From: Leptospira sp.
GTDB lineage: Bacteria > Spirochaetota > Leptospiria > Leptospirales > Leptospiraceae
Reading direction: 5' to 3'
NCBI GenBank assembly: GCA_016742255.1
Contig: JACVCB010000014.1
Coordinates: 1-64,000, forward strand
Length of the DNA stretch: 64,000 nt
In this document: positions 35,516 through 45,723 of the stretch, in pieces
How the letters are laid out: each line of letters opens with the position of its first letter
Numbering within the stretch: position 1 is the first letter of the stretch
Program-made: the position numbers and the translations under genes
Notes under the pieces: generated by a model
Seen by the model: the letters and a program-made list of their open reading frames with translations, nothing else
The model's database searches: none
What the model was told of the DNA's origin: nothing

Positions 35516-37218
35516 TTTTTTTCGCTAAACAGTTGTTTGATTTCTTCGAGTGAACTTTTTGTCACTGTTTCTCCTAGTTCAATAAACTCCTTACTCCTCC
35601 AAAATTCAAACCAATTTGAATTGGGGAGGATTGGATTTAAATACACATCTGCTTCCTGAGCGCTATATTTACCGATTCGATATTGTAACGAATACAAACT
35701 GTTCACAATGATATCGAGTACATTTAAGTTGAGGAGTTTGTTTGTTTTCATTTCATCTTTGGAACTCGGCATAGAATTGATTGCGATGATTTTTTGGATT
35801 CCTTCTTGGGTGAGTGCAGAAACAGGGAGTGGGTTTACAATTCCCCCATCTACATAGGTTTTTCCATTTTCTTGTGGTTGGGGTACAAAGACTCCAGGGA
35901 TGGAGATACTTGCCATGACAGCATCCAATACCTTTCCTTCCGATAGAACAATCTCTTGTCGAGTTGAAATATCACAACTAATGAGCCTTAGTTTGATCGG
36001 CAAATCATCAAAGTACAAATCACCTAAGTATTTTTCGAGGAGTGTTCGAACATGTTTTCCATGGAGTAATCCTTGTCCTGGAAAGGATAAGTCTACCAGT
36101 TTGAACATTTTAAATAGACTATCAATTTCACCGAGTAAGGGAAGGATTCCTTTGTAACCTAGACCACTGGCCCAAAATGCTCCGATGATCGCACCAATAC
36201 TGGTTCCAGCGATCATGTCTGGAATGATACCTTCTTCTTCCATCACCTTCATGATCCCAACTTGTGCAAGGCCAAGAGCAGCTCCTCCACCGAGGGCAAC
36301 TCCCATTTCAACCCCTGAAAGTTCTCTTGCTTTCCTACGAATGAAAATTTCCCACTTACCGTGGTATAGGATATCCCTGATATTGGTTTCGTGGTAGAGG
36401 ATTTGATTTTCCTTTGCATCTTTTGTGATCGAATCACAAAGATTTGATTCTACATCTTTGGAAACAAAATTTTCAATATGGTCAGCTTCATCGAGTAACA
36501 GTTGTTTGAGCTCGGATTCTGTGTCAGGAAATACTTCTAAAAAAATAAAAGAATGGCTCGCATAATGTTTGCCTAAGGTTTCTTTGATGCGGTCTGCATC
36601 TTTGAATTTGTAAGATTTCGCATGAGGAATGGGCAGATTGCCATTTTGGCCAAAATGTAGGATGACTGCTTTTTTACCCGATTCTCTTTCAATACTCGTT
36701 ACCAGTTCTTCGGAAAACTTTTCTTTTGCGATCGGATCGGAATGGACAAGGCAAACAACAGAATTTCGAAAGTATTCCTTTCCACCTAACAGTTCCCCAC
36801 GTAAGGATTTTGTCAGCATTTTGGAAAATGTGATGGAAAGGTACGGGATTTTTTGAATTAATTTTTGGAATTCTGACTGGGATAAAACCAAAAATCTTGA
36901 TTCAGTGACGGTAACAGCCGTATGGTTGTGTTTTTCGCCCGTTAATAGAGCTTGGATTCCAAAATATTCTCCTTTTTTTAAGTATTGAACTTCTTCTTCC
37001 CGTTTGCCTTCTCCTTTTTTGGGGAGAAACAATTTAATCCCACCAGAAAGAATTAAAAATAAACTCCGATCACTATCACCAGCAGTGAAAAGGATTTCGT
37101 CTCTTTCTCTTTCTACAATGTGAACTGACTCAGCCACCCAAGTTTTTTCTTTTTTCGAAAGACTGCGGAATAGGGGTAAACTTGAAACGAGGTGGATTTT
37201 GCCTTCAAGATCTTTCAT
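35512..37218 (-). CDS. Patatin-like phospholipase with cyclic-nucleotide-binding domain
   Basis: A 568-residue protein of the neuropathy-target-esterase (NTE/RssA) type. Residues ~5-115 are a cNMP-binding domain (LFLILSGGIKLFLP, KKGEYFGIQALL). The middle resembles a nucleotide-dependent regulatory segment. The patatin domain has the oxyanion GGGAALG, the nucleophile serine in AGTSIGAI and the catalytic aspartate in DGGIVNPLP. It probably hydrolyses membrane lysophospholipids under cAMP-like control. The ATG at 37218 is preferred (AAGG seven bases upstream) to a TTG at 37245. Confidence 0.9.
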   Translation of the reverse strand: MKDLEGKIHLVSSLPLFRSLSKKEKTWVAESVHIVERERDEILFTAGDSDRSLFLILSGGIKLFLPKKGEGKREEEVQYLKKGEYFGIQALLTGEKHNHTAVTVTESRFLVLSQSEFQKLIQKIPYLSITFSKMLTKSLRGELLGGKEYFRNSVVCLVHSDPIAKEKFSEELVTSIERESGKKAVILHFGQNGNLPIPHAKSYKFKDADRIKETLGKHYASHSFIFLEVFPDTESELKQLLLDEADHIENFVSKDVESNLCDSITKDAKENQILYHETNIRDILYHGKWEIFIRRKARELSGVEMGVALGGGAALGLAQVGIMKVMEEEGIIPDMIAGTSIGAIIGAFWASGLGYKGILPLLGEIDSLFKMFKLVDLSFPGQGLLHGKHVRTLLEKYLGDLYFDDLPIKLRLISCDISTRQEIVLSEGKVLDAVMASISIPGVFVPQPQENGKTYVDGGIVNPLPVSALTQEGIQKIIAINSMPSSKDEMKTNKLLNLNVLDIIVNSLYSLQYRIGKYSAQEADVYLNPILPNSNWFEFWRSKEFIELGETVTKSSLEEIKQLFSEKN

Positions 37219-37295
37219 AGGGTGCCTTTTCCACCAGGGTTTCAAAAAGGAAGGGAAGAGAAATTGAGAATTTTTAAGTTTTTCAAAAAATTTCG

Positions 37296-37324
37296 TTGAC
37301 TACTTATATGTTAAGTAGTAACTG
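37296..37324 (+). promoter_or_regulatory. Possible recN promoter with inverted repeat
   Basis: TTGACT (37296-37301) is a good -35; the -10 seventeen bases on (TAACTG, 37319-37324) is poor. A 7-base inverted repeat CTACTTA/TAAGTAG (37300-37306 and 37312-37318) sits between them. It directly precedes the LexA-like box. Confidence 0.35.
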
Positions 37325-37340
37325 TTTGTATAGCAAACAG
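37322..37340 (+). promoter_or_regulatory. LexA/SOS box upstream of recN
   Basis: A perfect 7-base palindrome CTGTTTG-tatag-CAAACAG. It contains TTTG-N5-CAAA (37325-37337), the form reported for the Leptospira LexA operator. It ends eight bases before the recN ATG and overlaps the ribosome site AGGAG, so bound repressor would block transcription of a DNA-repair gene that is SOS-controlled in many bacteria. Confidence 0.8.
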
Positions 37341-37348
37341 GAGTCTAT

Positions 37349-39058
37349 ATGATCACACATTTGAAAATTAAGGATTTTGCCCTTTTTGAATCTCTTGAAC
37401 TTTCCCTCTCGGATGGTTTGTCCGTCTTCACTGGAGAATCTGGTGCTGGAAAATCTTTAATTTTCGATGCATTGGCTTCGCTTTTTGGTGGAAGGTGTTC
37501 CACTGCCAATATTCGGCAAGGAAAGGATCGTTATTCCTTACAAGCCGTTTTATCCCTCACTGGCCAAAACCAAACAAAAGATTATCTGATGGAACAAGGG
37601 TTTCGTTATACGGGTGATGAAATTGTCATCACAAAGGAACTAATGAAAGATGGAAAGGCAAGAGTGAAAATCGGTGAGAGTCTTGCTTCCACCACTCATT
37701 TACGAGAACTCGGCAAAACAATGGCGGAGATCCATTGTCAGAACGAACAACTTTTTCTTTTAGAAAAATCCAACCAATTGGAATTCCTTGATCGATTTGG
37801 AAATTTGGAGTCACTAAAATTTAAATTCAAATCTGCCTTACAACAATACCGTCATTGGAAACAAAAACTTTCTGACTTTGAAGAAACTCGGAAAACTATG
37901 TTAAAACGAAAGGAAATTTTGGAATATGAAGTAGAAGAAATAGAAACCATTGCTCCGAAAGATGGAGAAGAAGAAAGCCTAAGTTCCGAAGAAAGTTTAC
38001 TCGCCAATGGAGAAAAATTAGCAGAAAACTACCGTTTGGTGTTAGAAGAACTTTCGGAAAAAGAAAATTCCATCCTCAAAGTATTCCCAAGCCTCATCCA
38101 TGCCATCCAAAAAGTTACCATTCTTATCCCTGAAAAAAGAGACATGTTAGAAGAATGGGAAGAGGTGTATGACAGGCTTAAGTCATTGAAGTCAGTTATC
38201 CGTGAAGAAGAGGAAGAATTATTTTTCAGTCCGGAACGTTTGGACATGGTGCAGGCAAGGCTCCAAGACCTTAAAAAATTGAAGAAAAAATACAATGGAA
38301 GCATCGGAGAAATCAACCAACTCTTAGAAGAGAAAAAATCGGAACTCGAACGTTGGAAGGAACAAGCTGGTGATGAAGATTTTTTACGCATCAAAAAGGA
38401 CCAATGTTTGTCGGAACTCAAAGAATTAGGATTCCAACTTTCAAAGTTAAGAAGGAATGCCATTTCCCAATTCGAAGAAGAGGTACAAAAAGAAATGGTG
38501 GATTTAGGTCTCGAGGGAGGGAAACTCCAAGTGGTACTTCGATGGGAGGAAAATCCTGAAGGTGAAGTTGAGGAAGGATCCAAGTCCTATTTTCTTTCAG
38601 AATCAGGGCTTGACCAAATCGAATTCTATTTTAGCGCCAACCCGGGGGAAAAACCTCGACCTCTCCGCAAAGTAGCCTCCGGAGGGGAACTGTCTCGGGT
38701 GATGCTTGCACTTCGAAGTGTCCTTGGCAAACAAGCACCTTCGCCCCAAATGTTGGTTCTGGACGAAGTGGATACGGGACTTGGTGGTGAAGCGGCAGAG
38801 GCCATGGCCATAAAGCTTAAAAAACTAGCACGAAATTCACAAATCCTGCTCATCACTCACACCCAACAAGTGGCAGCGGCGGGAGACCACCAAATTAAGA
38901 TCGAAAAACGGCAAGAAGGTGGTCGAACTGTCTCGGAAGCATCAGTTTTGGATTTTGAAGAGAGGAAACGGGAGCTGGCACGGATGATCGGAGGAAAACA
39001 GGTGACTTCTGCTGTCCTCAAAGCGGCAACTGACCTTTTGATGAAAAAAGCTGGTTAG
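37349..39058 (+). CDS. recN: DNA repair protein RecN
   Basis: SMC-like ATPase (569 residues) that acts at DNA double-strand breaks. Walker A GESGAGKS is at 29-36. A long coiled coil (~150-370) is interrupted by a short hinge. The signature LSRVMLALRSVL and Walker B MLVLDEVDTGLGG lie near the end, followed by ITHTQQVAAAGD, as in all RecN. It is preceded by AGGAG and a LexA-like operator. Confidence 0.95.
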   Translation: MITHLKIKDFALFESLELSLSDGLSVFTGESGAGKSLIFDALASLFGGRCSTANIRQGKDRYSLQAVLSLTGQNQTKDYLMEQGFRYTGDEIVITKELMKDGKARVKIGESLASTTHLRELGKTMAEIHCQNEQLFLLEKSNQLEFLDRFGNLESLKFKFKSALQQYRHWKQKLSDFEETRKTMLKRKEILEYEVEEIETIAPKDGEEESLSSEESLLANGEKLAENYRLVLEELSEKENSILKVFPSLIHAIQKVTILIPEKRDMLEEWEEVYDRLKSLKSVIREEEEELFFSPERLDMVQARLQDLKKLKKKYNGSIGEINQLLEEKKSELERWKEQAGDEDFLRIKKDQCLSELKELGFQLSKLRRNAISQFEEEVQKEMVDLGLEGGKLQVVLRWEENPEGEVEEGSKSYFLSESGLDQIEFYFSANPGEKPRPLRKVASGGELSRVMLALRSVLGKQAPSPQMLVLDEVDTGLGGEAAEAMAIKLKKLARNSQILLITHTQQVAAAGDHQIKIEKRQEGGRTVSEASVLDFEERKRELARMIGGKQVTSAVLKAATDLLMKKAG

Positions 39059-39133
39059 TCCTTTAAAAATAGTATTTGGCGAAAAAGGGAAGACTGAAAA
39101 CTCTATTCGTAATCCTTCAATGGGGTCTCATTC

Positions 39134-39751
39134 ATGTCTTTTCCTTTCGCTAAATCAGATTCAATCATTTCATCGGTTCCTCCACAAACCATTCCCATCT
39201 TGATCATTTTTGTATCCATCGTTGGTTTTACCATCATCGTGGAACGACTTGTATATTATTGGAGATTAAAAAGTATCCCACAAGATCACTTTCGTCGGGT
39301 AAGAGAACTTGCCAGAGAAGGTAAGTGGGACGATGCAAAAGATGTCCTCACTCAAGACGTACAATCCCCAGCGGCAATCTTACTTCGAATGGCCTTTGAC
39401 TTAAAACGCCGTGGTGTTTCGTTTTGGGAAGAAGATATCAAACAAGAAGGATTCCGACAAATTTATTTGATGGAACGTTACCTCACAGGACTAGGGACCA
39501 TTGCAACCATTGCACCATTGTTAGGAGTTCTTGGAACTGTGATTGGTATCGTCAGGTCATTTGCAGAAGGTGCGGGAACACAAGGTGCCGAAGTGGGTAT
39601 CTCGGAAGCACTCATCACAACAGCTATGGGACTTGGAATAGCGATTCCTGCTTATATTTTTTATAATGTTTTTTCTAGAATGAAGGAAGAAAAAATTACG
39701 GAAATGGAAAACGTAACAGATTTAGTTCTTCCTCATTTGAACAAACGATAA
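39134..39751 (+). CDS. ExbB/TolQ/MotA-family proton channel subunit
   Basis: Inner-membrane protein of 205 residues with helices at ~18-38 (PILIIFVSIVGFTIIVERL), ~115-135 (LGTIATIAPLLGVLGTV) and ~155-175, the last two bearing the conserved Pro/Gly/Thr residues of the ion channel. It pairs with ExbD next door to use proton motive force, probably for outer-membrane transport or envelope stability. It begins an exbB-exbD-bamA-helicase group. Confidence 0.9.
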   Translation: MSFPFAKSDSIISSVPPQTIPILIIFVSIVGFTIIVERLVYYWRLKSIPQDHFRRVRELAREGKWDDAKDVLTQDVQSPAAILLRMAFDLKRRGVSFWEEDIKQEGFRQIYLMERYLTGLGTIATIAPLLGVLGTVIGIVRSFAEGAGTQGAEVGISEALITTAMGLGIAIPAYIFYNVFSRMKEEKITEMENVTDLVLPHLNKR

Positions 39752-39757
39752 CAAAAA

Positions 39758-40189
39758 ATGAAATTTCGTAAAACGACAAAGTCATTTAACAATATCGAAC
39801 TTGCACCGCTTATCGATGTAATTTCTTTTATTGTAATTTACTTTCTAATGAATGCAACATTGGAAAAAAATACTGCTTTAAAAGTGGAATTGCCAAGATC
39901 TTCAAGTGTTGCAAAAGAAAAACAGAAAGATGAACTAGTCATCACTGTTGATAAACAGGGCAAAATTTATTTGGATCAAAATTCCGAACCAGTTCCTTTA
40001 GAAGGACTAACAGAAAAAATCAATGGTTTTTTAGGACCTGAAAAAGAGAGAGATCCAAAGAAAAACAAAGTGATCATTCGCGGAGATGGTGGTGCGTCCT
40101 ACCAAGTTGTTGTTAAAGTGATTGATGCAGTGAATGCTGCAGGTGTTAGTCGCTTTAATCTTGCAATGGTAAAAGGCACTACTAAGTAA
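39758..40189 (+). CDS. ExbD/TolR-family protein
   Basis: A 143-residue partner of ExbB: short cytoplasmic start, one membrane helix with the essential aspartate ([22 protein letters not shown]19), then a periplasmic domain. It follows exbB by six bases and precedes bamA by three. Whether it serves a TonB system or a Tol-like system cannot be told; no TonB or TolA is in the window. Confidence 0.92.
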   Translation: MKFRKTTKSFNNIELAPLIDVISFIVIYFLMNATLEKNTALKVELPRSSSVAKEKQKDELVITVDKQGKIYLDQNSEPVPLEGLTEKINGFLGPEKERDPKKNKVIIRGDGGASYQVVVKVIDAVNAAGVSRFNLAMVKGTTK

Positions 40190-40192
40190 TTT

Positions 40193-43069
40193 TTGAAACT
40201 TCGTAAAAATTTAAAATACCTTAGCCTATTTGTATTGTCTTTGCTTTTGATTACATCTGCAGAGTGGGTATCCTTATGGTCTAACCGCTCTGTATTCATC
40301 GATAAAGTCATAACGAAAATAGAATTTAAGGGAAACATAAATACATCTTCGGATGATATTTTGGAATTAATGGATATGAGACCCGGGATCCAACTTTCCC
40401 AGGGTTTACTCAATGCTGACATGCGCGCATTGTTTGTTTCAGGTTTTTTCTACCACATCGACATCCAAGGGGAAGCAGATGGTGATGGAGTTAAAATCTT
40501 AGTCCTAGTAAAAGAACGACCTAGGGTTAAAGATATTGATTTTATCGGCGCTGATGAAGTTTTCCCTTCTGACCTAAGAGATAAAATTCCATTGAAGGAA
40601 AATGAAGTCATAACTCCAAAGAAAGTGACTCTTTCAAAAGAAGTGATTTTGAAAAAATACCGAGACGAAGGATTTTTTCTAGCCTATGTTCGTTTTGAAA
40701 CGGAACCAGTGAATCCGGAAACAAACACAGTTAAGGTGAAGTTTATTATTGATGAGGGAGAAGAAATTCCAGTCAGTAAAATCAATATCTTTGGTAATAA
40801 TGAAATCGATACATACGATATCCAAGGAATCATGGATTTAAAGGAAAGTGGTATCATTGAATCAGGAGTATTCAAAGAGTCTGCTTTTGAATCAGATAAA
40901 CAAAAAGTTGCTGCGTATTTAAAATCTAGGGGATATGTAGACGCAGAAATAAGTAATGAAGGCACAAATTGGGAAATCCGTTGGGAAAATCCCAAGAAAA
41001 AAGACAAAAGGGTTGTTATCGTTAATTTTAAAATTATTGAAGGTGAACAATACTTTTATAACGGTTATACAACGAATCATGACCTAACCATTGCTCCCAA
41101 TGGGATGCCACAGTTTTTAAATAAAGAAAACAATCCTATTGGAACTCCAAAAGAGGAATGGTCTCCTGTTTACCCCGTCAAGTTTTTAGAAGATCAGTTT
41201 GAGTTTGCACCTGCCGACGTGGGAGAAGTTTTTGATGAGACAAAATTTCAAAAGGATAGATCTTCAATTAACGAAGCTTATTCGGCAAAAGGATACTTGT
41301 TTGCTCAGGTAATTCCAAGAAGAAAAGTCATCGAACTTAGCGATGGATCATTGTCACGTTACGAGAATTGTGATAAAAGAGGAAATCCGGATGCAATCGC
41401 TGATTGTAATGAAGAATACAATCGATTGAATGTGGCAAGGCTCAGAAAAATATATGAAGAAGATCCTAAGTTGCGTGGTAAAAAATTCATCCATGTCGAT
41501 TTTACGATCCGTGAAAATAACTTAGCATTCATTGAAAATATCATCATTAAGGGAAACAAAAAAACCCAAGACCGAGTCATTCGGCGCGAATTATTATTTA
41601 AGCCTGGTGATTTATTTAACTCAACTCTCGTGAACCGATCTAGGGAAAGGATCTTTAATTTAGGTTATTTCAAAGAAGTAAACTTCAACATGAGACCAGG
41701 TTCAGATGAGACAAAGATGAACCTAATCATCGAACTTGTAGAACAACCAACAGGAACTGTTTCGATGGGGGGTGGATACGGAACTATTACTGGATTTTCC
41801 ATCTTTACACAGTTAGGTGAGAATAACTTAAATGGATCAGGGCAACAAATTACCGGAAGGGTGGAATTTGGTCCCATTCGTAGATACTTACAAATCTCTT
41901 GGACAGAACCATGGTTTATGGACAAACCTTGGTCCTTAACTCTTTCTGCCTTTTATTCTTCACGTACTTTGTTTGTGGGAGCTACTTCCATTACAGAAAA
42001 CAACAACCAAGGGATCAAAGAAGTTGCTTCTTATGAAAGATCGGGGGTGGGTGTCAGTGCAGGTATTGGACACAGGTTTCTCATTAACTGGACACATTTC
42101 CATCGTTATTCCCCATCCTTTTTTGCCTCAACTAGGCCTACGTCTCTTGTATCTGACCAGGTACTTGCCGAAGTGGATCGTGGGTGGCAATTTCGGTCAC
42201 AGTTAACGAATGGTCTTGCTTACGATAGCCGTGATAACATTTTTAACTCAACACAAGGATTTCACTTAATTTTTTCAGTTGATAATGTGGGTCAATTTTT
42301 AGGTGGAGAAAGCCATTTTGATCAATTTAGCCCTATATTAGAATATTATCATACATGGTTCGATTATACTTTTTTTGGTTTAATCCGAAAAAATGCTCTG
42401 AGAAGATGGAGAGTTGTCCAACAATTTAGAACGTCTTCTGTCTTTACGTTTGAAAGGACTCCTAAATATAGAAACCAGGACAAAGAAAGGATACCATATA
42501 TCCAAGTACAAGACCGGCTATTTTTAGGTGGTTATGAGTCCTTACGTGGATGGTTTTTTGACGATAAATACTATCCTGATGAATGGAAAGATGGTGCTTC
42601 TAGTCGGGTTTTGTTTACGTCTGAATTAAGGTTTCCAATTGAACCAACCTTATTGTGGTTTGTTATCTTTTTTGATGCAGGTTCGATGTATGAGCAGATC
42701 AATCGTGCTGTCGGGGAACGAAAGGAATTTTTTAAGAACTATGATAGTTTGGTTGCATCTCAAAGGTCAACGGAACCGGTCGAAACATACTTATTCGAAA
42801 ACTATAATTCTTTTGGTAAAAAAATCTACGATTCTCCACTTGTTGTGAATGATCCAGGAAATTTGGTGCTTTCGAGTAAAAACCTATCCATGTCTAATTT
42901 TCGATTTTCTTGGGGTTTTGGTCTAAGGATCCAAATTCCTGTACTTCCACTTCGCTTGTATTTTGCACAAAAGATACGTTATACAGGAGTAGAGGATAGG
43001 CCATTTGGATTGTATCCTGATAATAATAGTTTCCAGTTTGTATTTGGAATTGGGGACATGCGATTCTAA
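40193..43069 (+). CDS. bamA: Outer-membrane assembly factor BamA (Omp85)
   Basis: The central outer-membrane insertase. Signal peptide (LSLFVLSLLLITSA), then five POTRA repeats (~40-115, 116-190, 193-275, ~310-395, ~440-515; for example FIENIIIKGNKKTQDRVIRREL), then the 16-strand barrel from ~525. The L6 VRGF/Y motif appears as LRGW in GGYESLRGWFF. Length 958 exceeds E. coli BamA (~810) mainly through longer POTRA 3-4 linkers and an extracellular insert near the end. The start is TTG three bases after exbD. Confidence 0.93.
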   Translation: MKLRKNLKYLSLFVLSLLLITSAEWVSLWSNRSVFIDKVITKIEFKGNINTSSDDILELMDMRPGIQLSQGLLNADMRALFVSGFFYHIDIQGEADGDGVKILVLVKERPRVKDIDFIGADEVFPSDLRDKIPLKENEVITPKKVTLSKEVILKKYRDEGFFLAYVRFETEPVNPETNTVKVKFIIDEGEEIPVSKINIFGNNEIDTYDIQGIMDLKESGIIESGVFKESAFESDKQKVAAYLKSRGYVDAEISNEGTNWEIRWENPKKKDKRVVIVNFKIIEGEQYFYNGYTTNHDLTIAPNGMPQFLNKENNPIGTPKEEWSPVYPVKFLEDQFEFAPADVGEVFDETKFQKDRSSINEAYSAKGYLFAQVIPRRKVIELSDGSLSRYENCDKRGNPDAIADCNEEYNRLNVARLRKIYEEDPKLRGKKFIHVDFTIRENNLAFIENIIIKGNKKTQDRVIRRELLFKPGDLFNSTLVNRSRERIFNLGYFKEVNFNMRPGSDETKMNLIIELVEQPTGTVSMGGGYGTITGFSIFTQLGENNLNGSGQQITGRVEFGPIRRYLQISWTEPWFMDKPWSLTLSAFYSSRTLFVGATSITENNNQGIKEVASYERSGVGVSAGIGHRFLINWTHFHRYSPSFFASTRPTSLVSDQVLAEVDRGWQFRSQLTNGLAYDSRDNIFNSTQGFHLIFSVDNVGQFLGGESHFDQFSPILEYYHTWFDYTFFGLIRKNALRRWRVVQQFRTSSVFTFERTPKYRNQDKERIPYIQVQDRLFLGGYESLRGWFFDDKYYPDEWKDGASSRVLFTSELRFPIEPTLLWFVIFFDAGSMYEQINRAVGERKEFFKNYDSLVASQRSTEPVETYLFENYNSFGKKIYDSPLVVNDPGNLVLSSKNLSMSNFRFSWGFGLRIQIPVLPLRLYFAQKIRYTGVEDRPFGLYPDNNSFQFVFGIGDMRF

Positions 43070-45253
43070 GTGGAGTTAGTTGGTCTAAATGCAGAACAAA
43101 AACTAGCTGTTGAAACTGTCGATGGACCACTTTTGATTTTGGCTGGTGCGGGTTCTGGCAAAACAAGAGTTATCACCTACAGAATTGCAAATTTAATCCT
43201 CAATCACAAAATTTATCCAAACCAGATTTTAGCTGTTACATTTACCAATAAAGCTGCAGAGGAAATGCGATCCAGGTGCAGAAGTTTATTACTAGATGGA
43301 ACCTATGAACCCTTTGTTCGTACCTTCCATTCCCTTTGTTTGTATCTATTGAGGAGAGAAGGTAAGGTATTAGGGCTTGGGAGTAATTTCACTGTGTATG
43401 ACAGTGATATGCAAGAGTCACTGATCAAAGAAATTTTAAAGTCAAAGGAAATGGATACAAAGGAATTTCGTCCATCAAGTCTTGCGAATCAATTTTCCCA
43501 AGCCAAAGATTCCTTTTTAACAGCCGAAGAATTTGCTAAAAAAAAGGCAGATGATGCTTATACAAAATCAATTGCTTCCGTATTTTTGGAATATGAAAAA
43601 AGGAAATCATTACGTAACGCATTGGATTTTGGTGATTTAATTCTAAAGACAGTGATATTATTTCGTGATTTTCCAGTCATTTTGGAGAAATACCAGAGAT
43701 TATGGAAATACATCATGGTAGACGAATACCAAGATACGAATAAAATACAATACCATTTGGTTCAGTCACTTTCTTCCTTTCATAAAAACTTATGTGTGGT
43801 TGGTGATGATGATCAGTCCATTTATTCTTGGCGCGGTGCTGATATATCGAATATATTAAATTTTAAAAAAGATTATCCTGATGCCGTTGTTGTCAAATTA
43901 GAAGAAAATTACCGGTCCACAAAAACCATCATCGAATCTGCGGCTGCCTTAATTGCGAATAACAAACAAAGAACCAATAAAACCTTGCGCACTGAAAATC
44001 CGTTAGGTGATAAAATCAAACTCACTGCATACCAGAACGAGATGGAAGAGTCGGAAGGAATTGTTCAAAAAATAGTAACCGGATTCCGAAGAGGAAAAAA
44101 ATATTCAAACTTTGCTATCTTTTATAGAACCAATTCACAATCCAGATACTTTGAAGAAGCACTTCGGAAAAAAGCAATCCCATATAAAATTTTTGGCGGG
44201 TTTCGTTTTTTTGACAGAAAAGAAGTAAAAGATCTAATTGCCTATTTGTCAGTCGTAGTGAATCCAGTGGATTCAACATCTTTACTTCGTATCATCAACT
44301 CTCCTCCCAGAGGAATTGGAGATACTACCGTCAATCGGCTTCTGACCCATTCTGTAAAAGAAGGATTATCCTTATTTGAGTGTTTAGGCCAACCAATTCC
44401 TGAAATCAAAAAAGGAACCTCACAAAAATTACATTCGTTGTATCGTATGTTTGAATCAGCAATGGAAGATTTAAGAAAAAAAACTCCTTCCGAAATTGCT
44501 TACGATGTTTTAGAACATTCTGGTTATCGTGAATTTTTAGAAAATGAAGGGACTGAGGATTCGTTTTCGAGACTATCAAATTTAAATGAATTTGTGAATG
44601 CACTGAAAGAATTTGAAGAAACAAACTCTGAAGCAACCTTAGAAGAATATTTAAGTAATATTTCGTTGATTACAAGTGAAGAAAATTCAAAAGATCTTCC
44701 CGATTATGTTATCCTTATGACAGTTCACAATGCGAAGGGATTAGAATTCCCTCATGTATTTATGGCTGGTATGGAAGAGGGAACGTTTCCTCATTTTCTT
44801 TCGATTGATTCACCAGAGGGAATCGAAGAAGAAAGAAGGCTTGCATACGTTGCGATCACTCGAGCACGCGAACATTTAGAGATTAGTTTTAGTCGGTTTA
44901 CTCGAAAATTTGGAGAAGTAGATGCTCGTTTACCATCCCAATTTTTGGAGGAGATTCCAAAAGAATTTTTGGAAGGGGAATTTACAGAAAATCGATATGG
45001 TGTTAGAAGGCCAGATGTTGCTCCGCGTGCGGAAAGGTTTCAAAAATCAGAAGAAAAATTTGAATCAGTTCTTGCGAAAACAGGAGACAGTGATTTCCAA
45101 ATCGGAATGAAAGTTAGACATAAAGTATACGGAGAAGGACGTATTTTGAGTTTGTCTGGTTCTGGGGACAACCGAAAGGTAGAAGTGAGATTTGGATCCC
45201 ATTTGGATAAAAAATTCTTATTGGCATATACACCATTAGAGATAATATCATGA
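43070..45253 (+). CDS. UvrD/PcrA-family DNA helicase
   Basis: Superfamily 1A 3'-5' helicase of 727 residues. Motif I AGAGSGKT (26-33), Ia FTNKAAEEM, II VDEYQDTN, III DDQSIYSWRGA, IV, V VHNAKGLEFPHVF and VI VAITRARE are all present. A small Tudor-like C-terminal domain (residues ~675-725, GMKVRHKVYGEG) is the PcrA/UvrD mark for binding RNA polymerase. The start is a GTG directly after the bamA stop codon. Confidence 0.94.
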   Translation: MELVGLNAEQKLAVETVDGPLLILAGAGSGKTRVITYRIANLILNHKIYPNQILAVTFTNKAAEEMRSRCRSLLLDGTYEPFVRTFHSLCLYLLRREGKVLGLGSNFTVYDSDMQESLIKEILKSKEMDTKEFRPSSLANQFSQAKDSFLTAEEFAKKKADDAYTKSIASVFLEYEKRKSLRNALDFGDLILKTVILFRDFPVILEKYQRLWKYIMVDEYQDTNKIQYHLVQSLSSFHKNLCVVGDDDQSIYSWRGADISNILNFKKDYPDAVVVKLEENYRSTKTIIESAAALIANNKQRTNKTLRTENPLGDKIKLTAYQNEMEESEGIVQKIVTGFRRGKKYSNFAIFYRTNSQSRYFEEALRKKAIPYKIFGGFRFFDRKEVKDLIAYLSVVVNPVDSTSLLRIINSPPRGIGDTTVNRLLTHSVKEGLSLFECLGQPIPEIKKGTSQKLHSLYRMFESAMEDLRKKTPSEIAYDVLEHSGYREFLENEGTEDSFSRLSNLNEFVNALKEFEETNSEATLEEYLSNISLITSEENSKDLPDYVILMTVHNAKGLEFPHVFMAGMEEGTFPHFLSIDSPEGIEEERRLAYVAITRAREHLEISFSRFTRKFGEVDARLPSQFLEEIPKEFLEGEFTENRYGVRRPDVAPRAERFQKSEEKFESVLAKTGDSDFQIGMKVRHKVYGEGRILSLSGSGDNRKVEVRFGSHLDKKFLLAYTPLEIIS

Positions 45254-45271
45254 GGAATCAGGGGTAAACTT

Positions 45272-45700
45272 ATGAAGTTTTTGATGAAAGTATTGGTAAT
45301 CGTGAGTTGCAGTGTAACAGTTTTATATTCACAACAAAGCACTGGTTTGGCGGAAGAGTTTACCAAATTAGAGGACCATCTAAGAAACCCAAAACTCACT
45401 GAAGAACAAAAGAAAAAAAACTTTGAAGCCAATATGGTAAGTTCCGTTCGCAGTACATTATCAAAACGGTTTGCAAATCCTAAAAAAGAATTAAAAGATT
45501 TAAAATTCCAAGACCTACAAACGGAACGTCCAGAAGGGACAAATACTTTTTATGTAAAGTATAAGAACTATTATTTTCAATACCAGTTCCCAGTGGATCC
45601 AGAAACATATGTGACTTCACCTGTAGAAGAAATTGTATTAGAGAAACCAGAAGGATTGGATTTAAGTTCTGGTGCACATAAAGAAGAAAAAAAGAATTAA
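45272..45700 (+). CDS. Exported protein of unknown function
   Basis: A 142-residue protein with a signal peptide (MKFLMKVLVIVSCSVTVLYS). The first half of the mature part is helical (EFTKLEDHLRNPKLTEEQKK); the rest is a Tyr/Phe-rich beta region. No family recognised. It is preceded by AGGGG and lies 18 bases after the helicase gene in the same direction. Confidence 0.75.
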   Translation: MKFLMKVLVIVSCSVTVLYSQQSTGLAEEFTKLEDHLRNPKLTEEQKKKNFEANMVSSVRSTLSKRFANPKKELKDLKFQDLQTERPEGTNTFYVKYKNYYFQYQFPVDPETYVTSPVEEIVLEKPEGLDLSSGAHKEEKKN

Positions 45701-45723
45701 TTAGGTCCAGAAAAAAGGACGGA

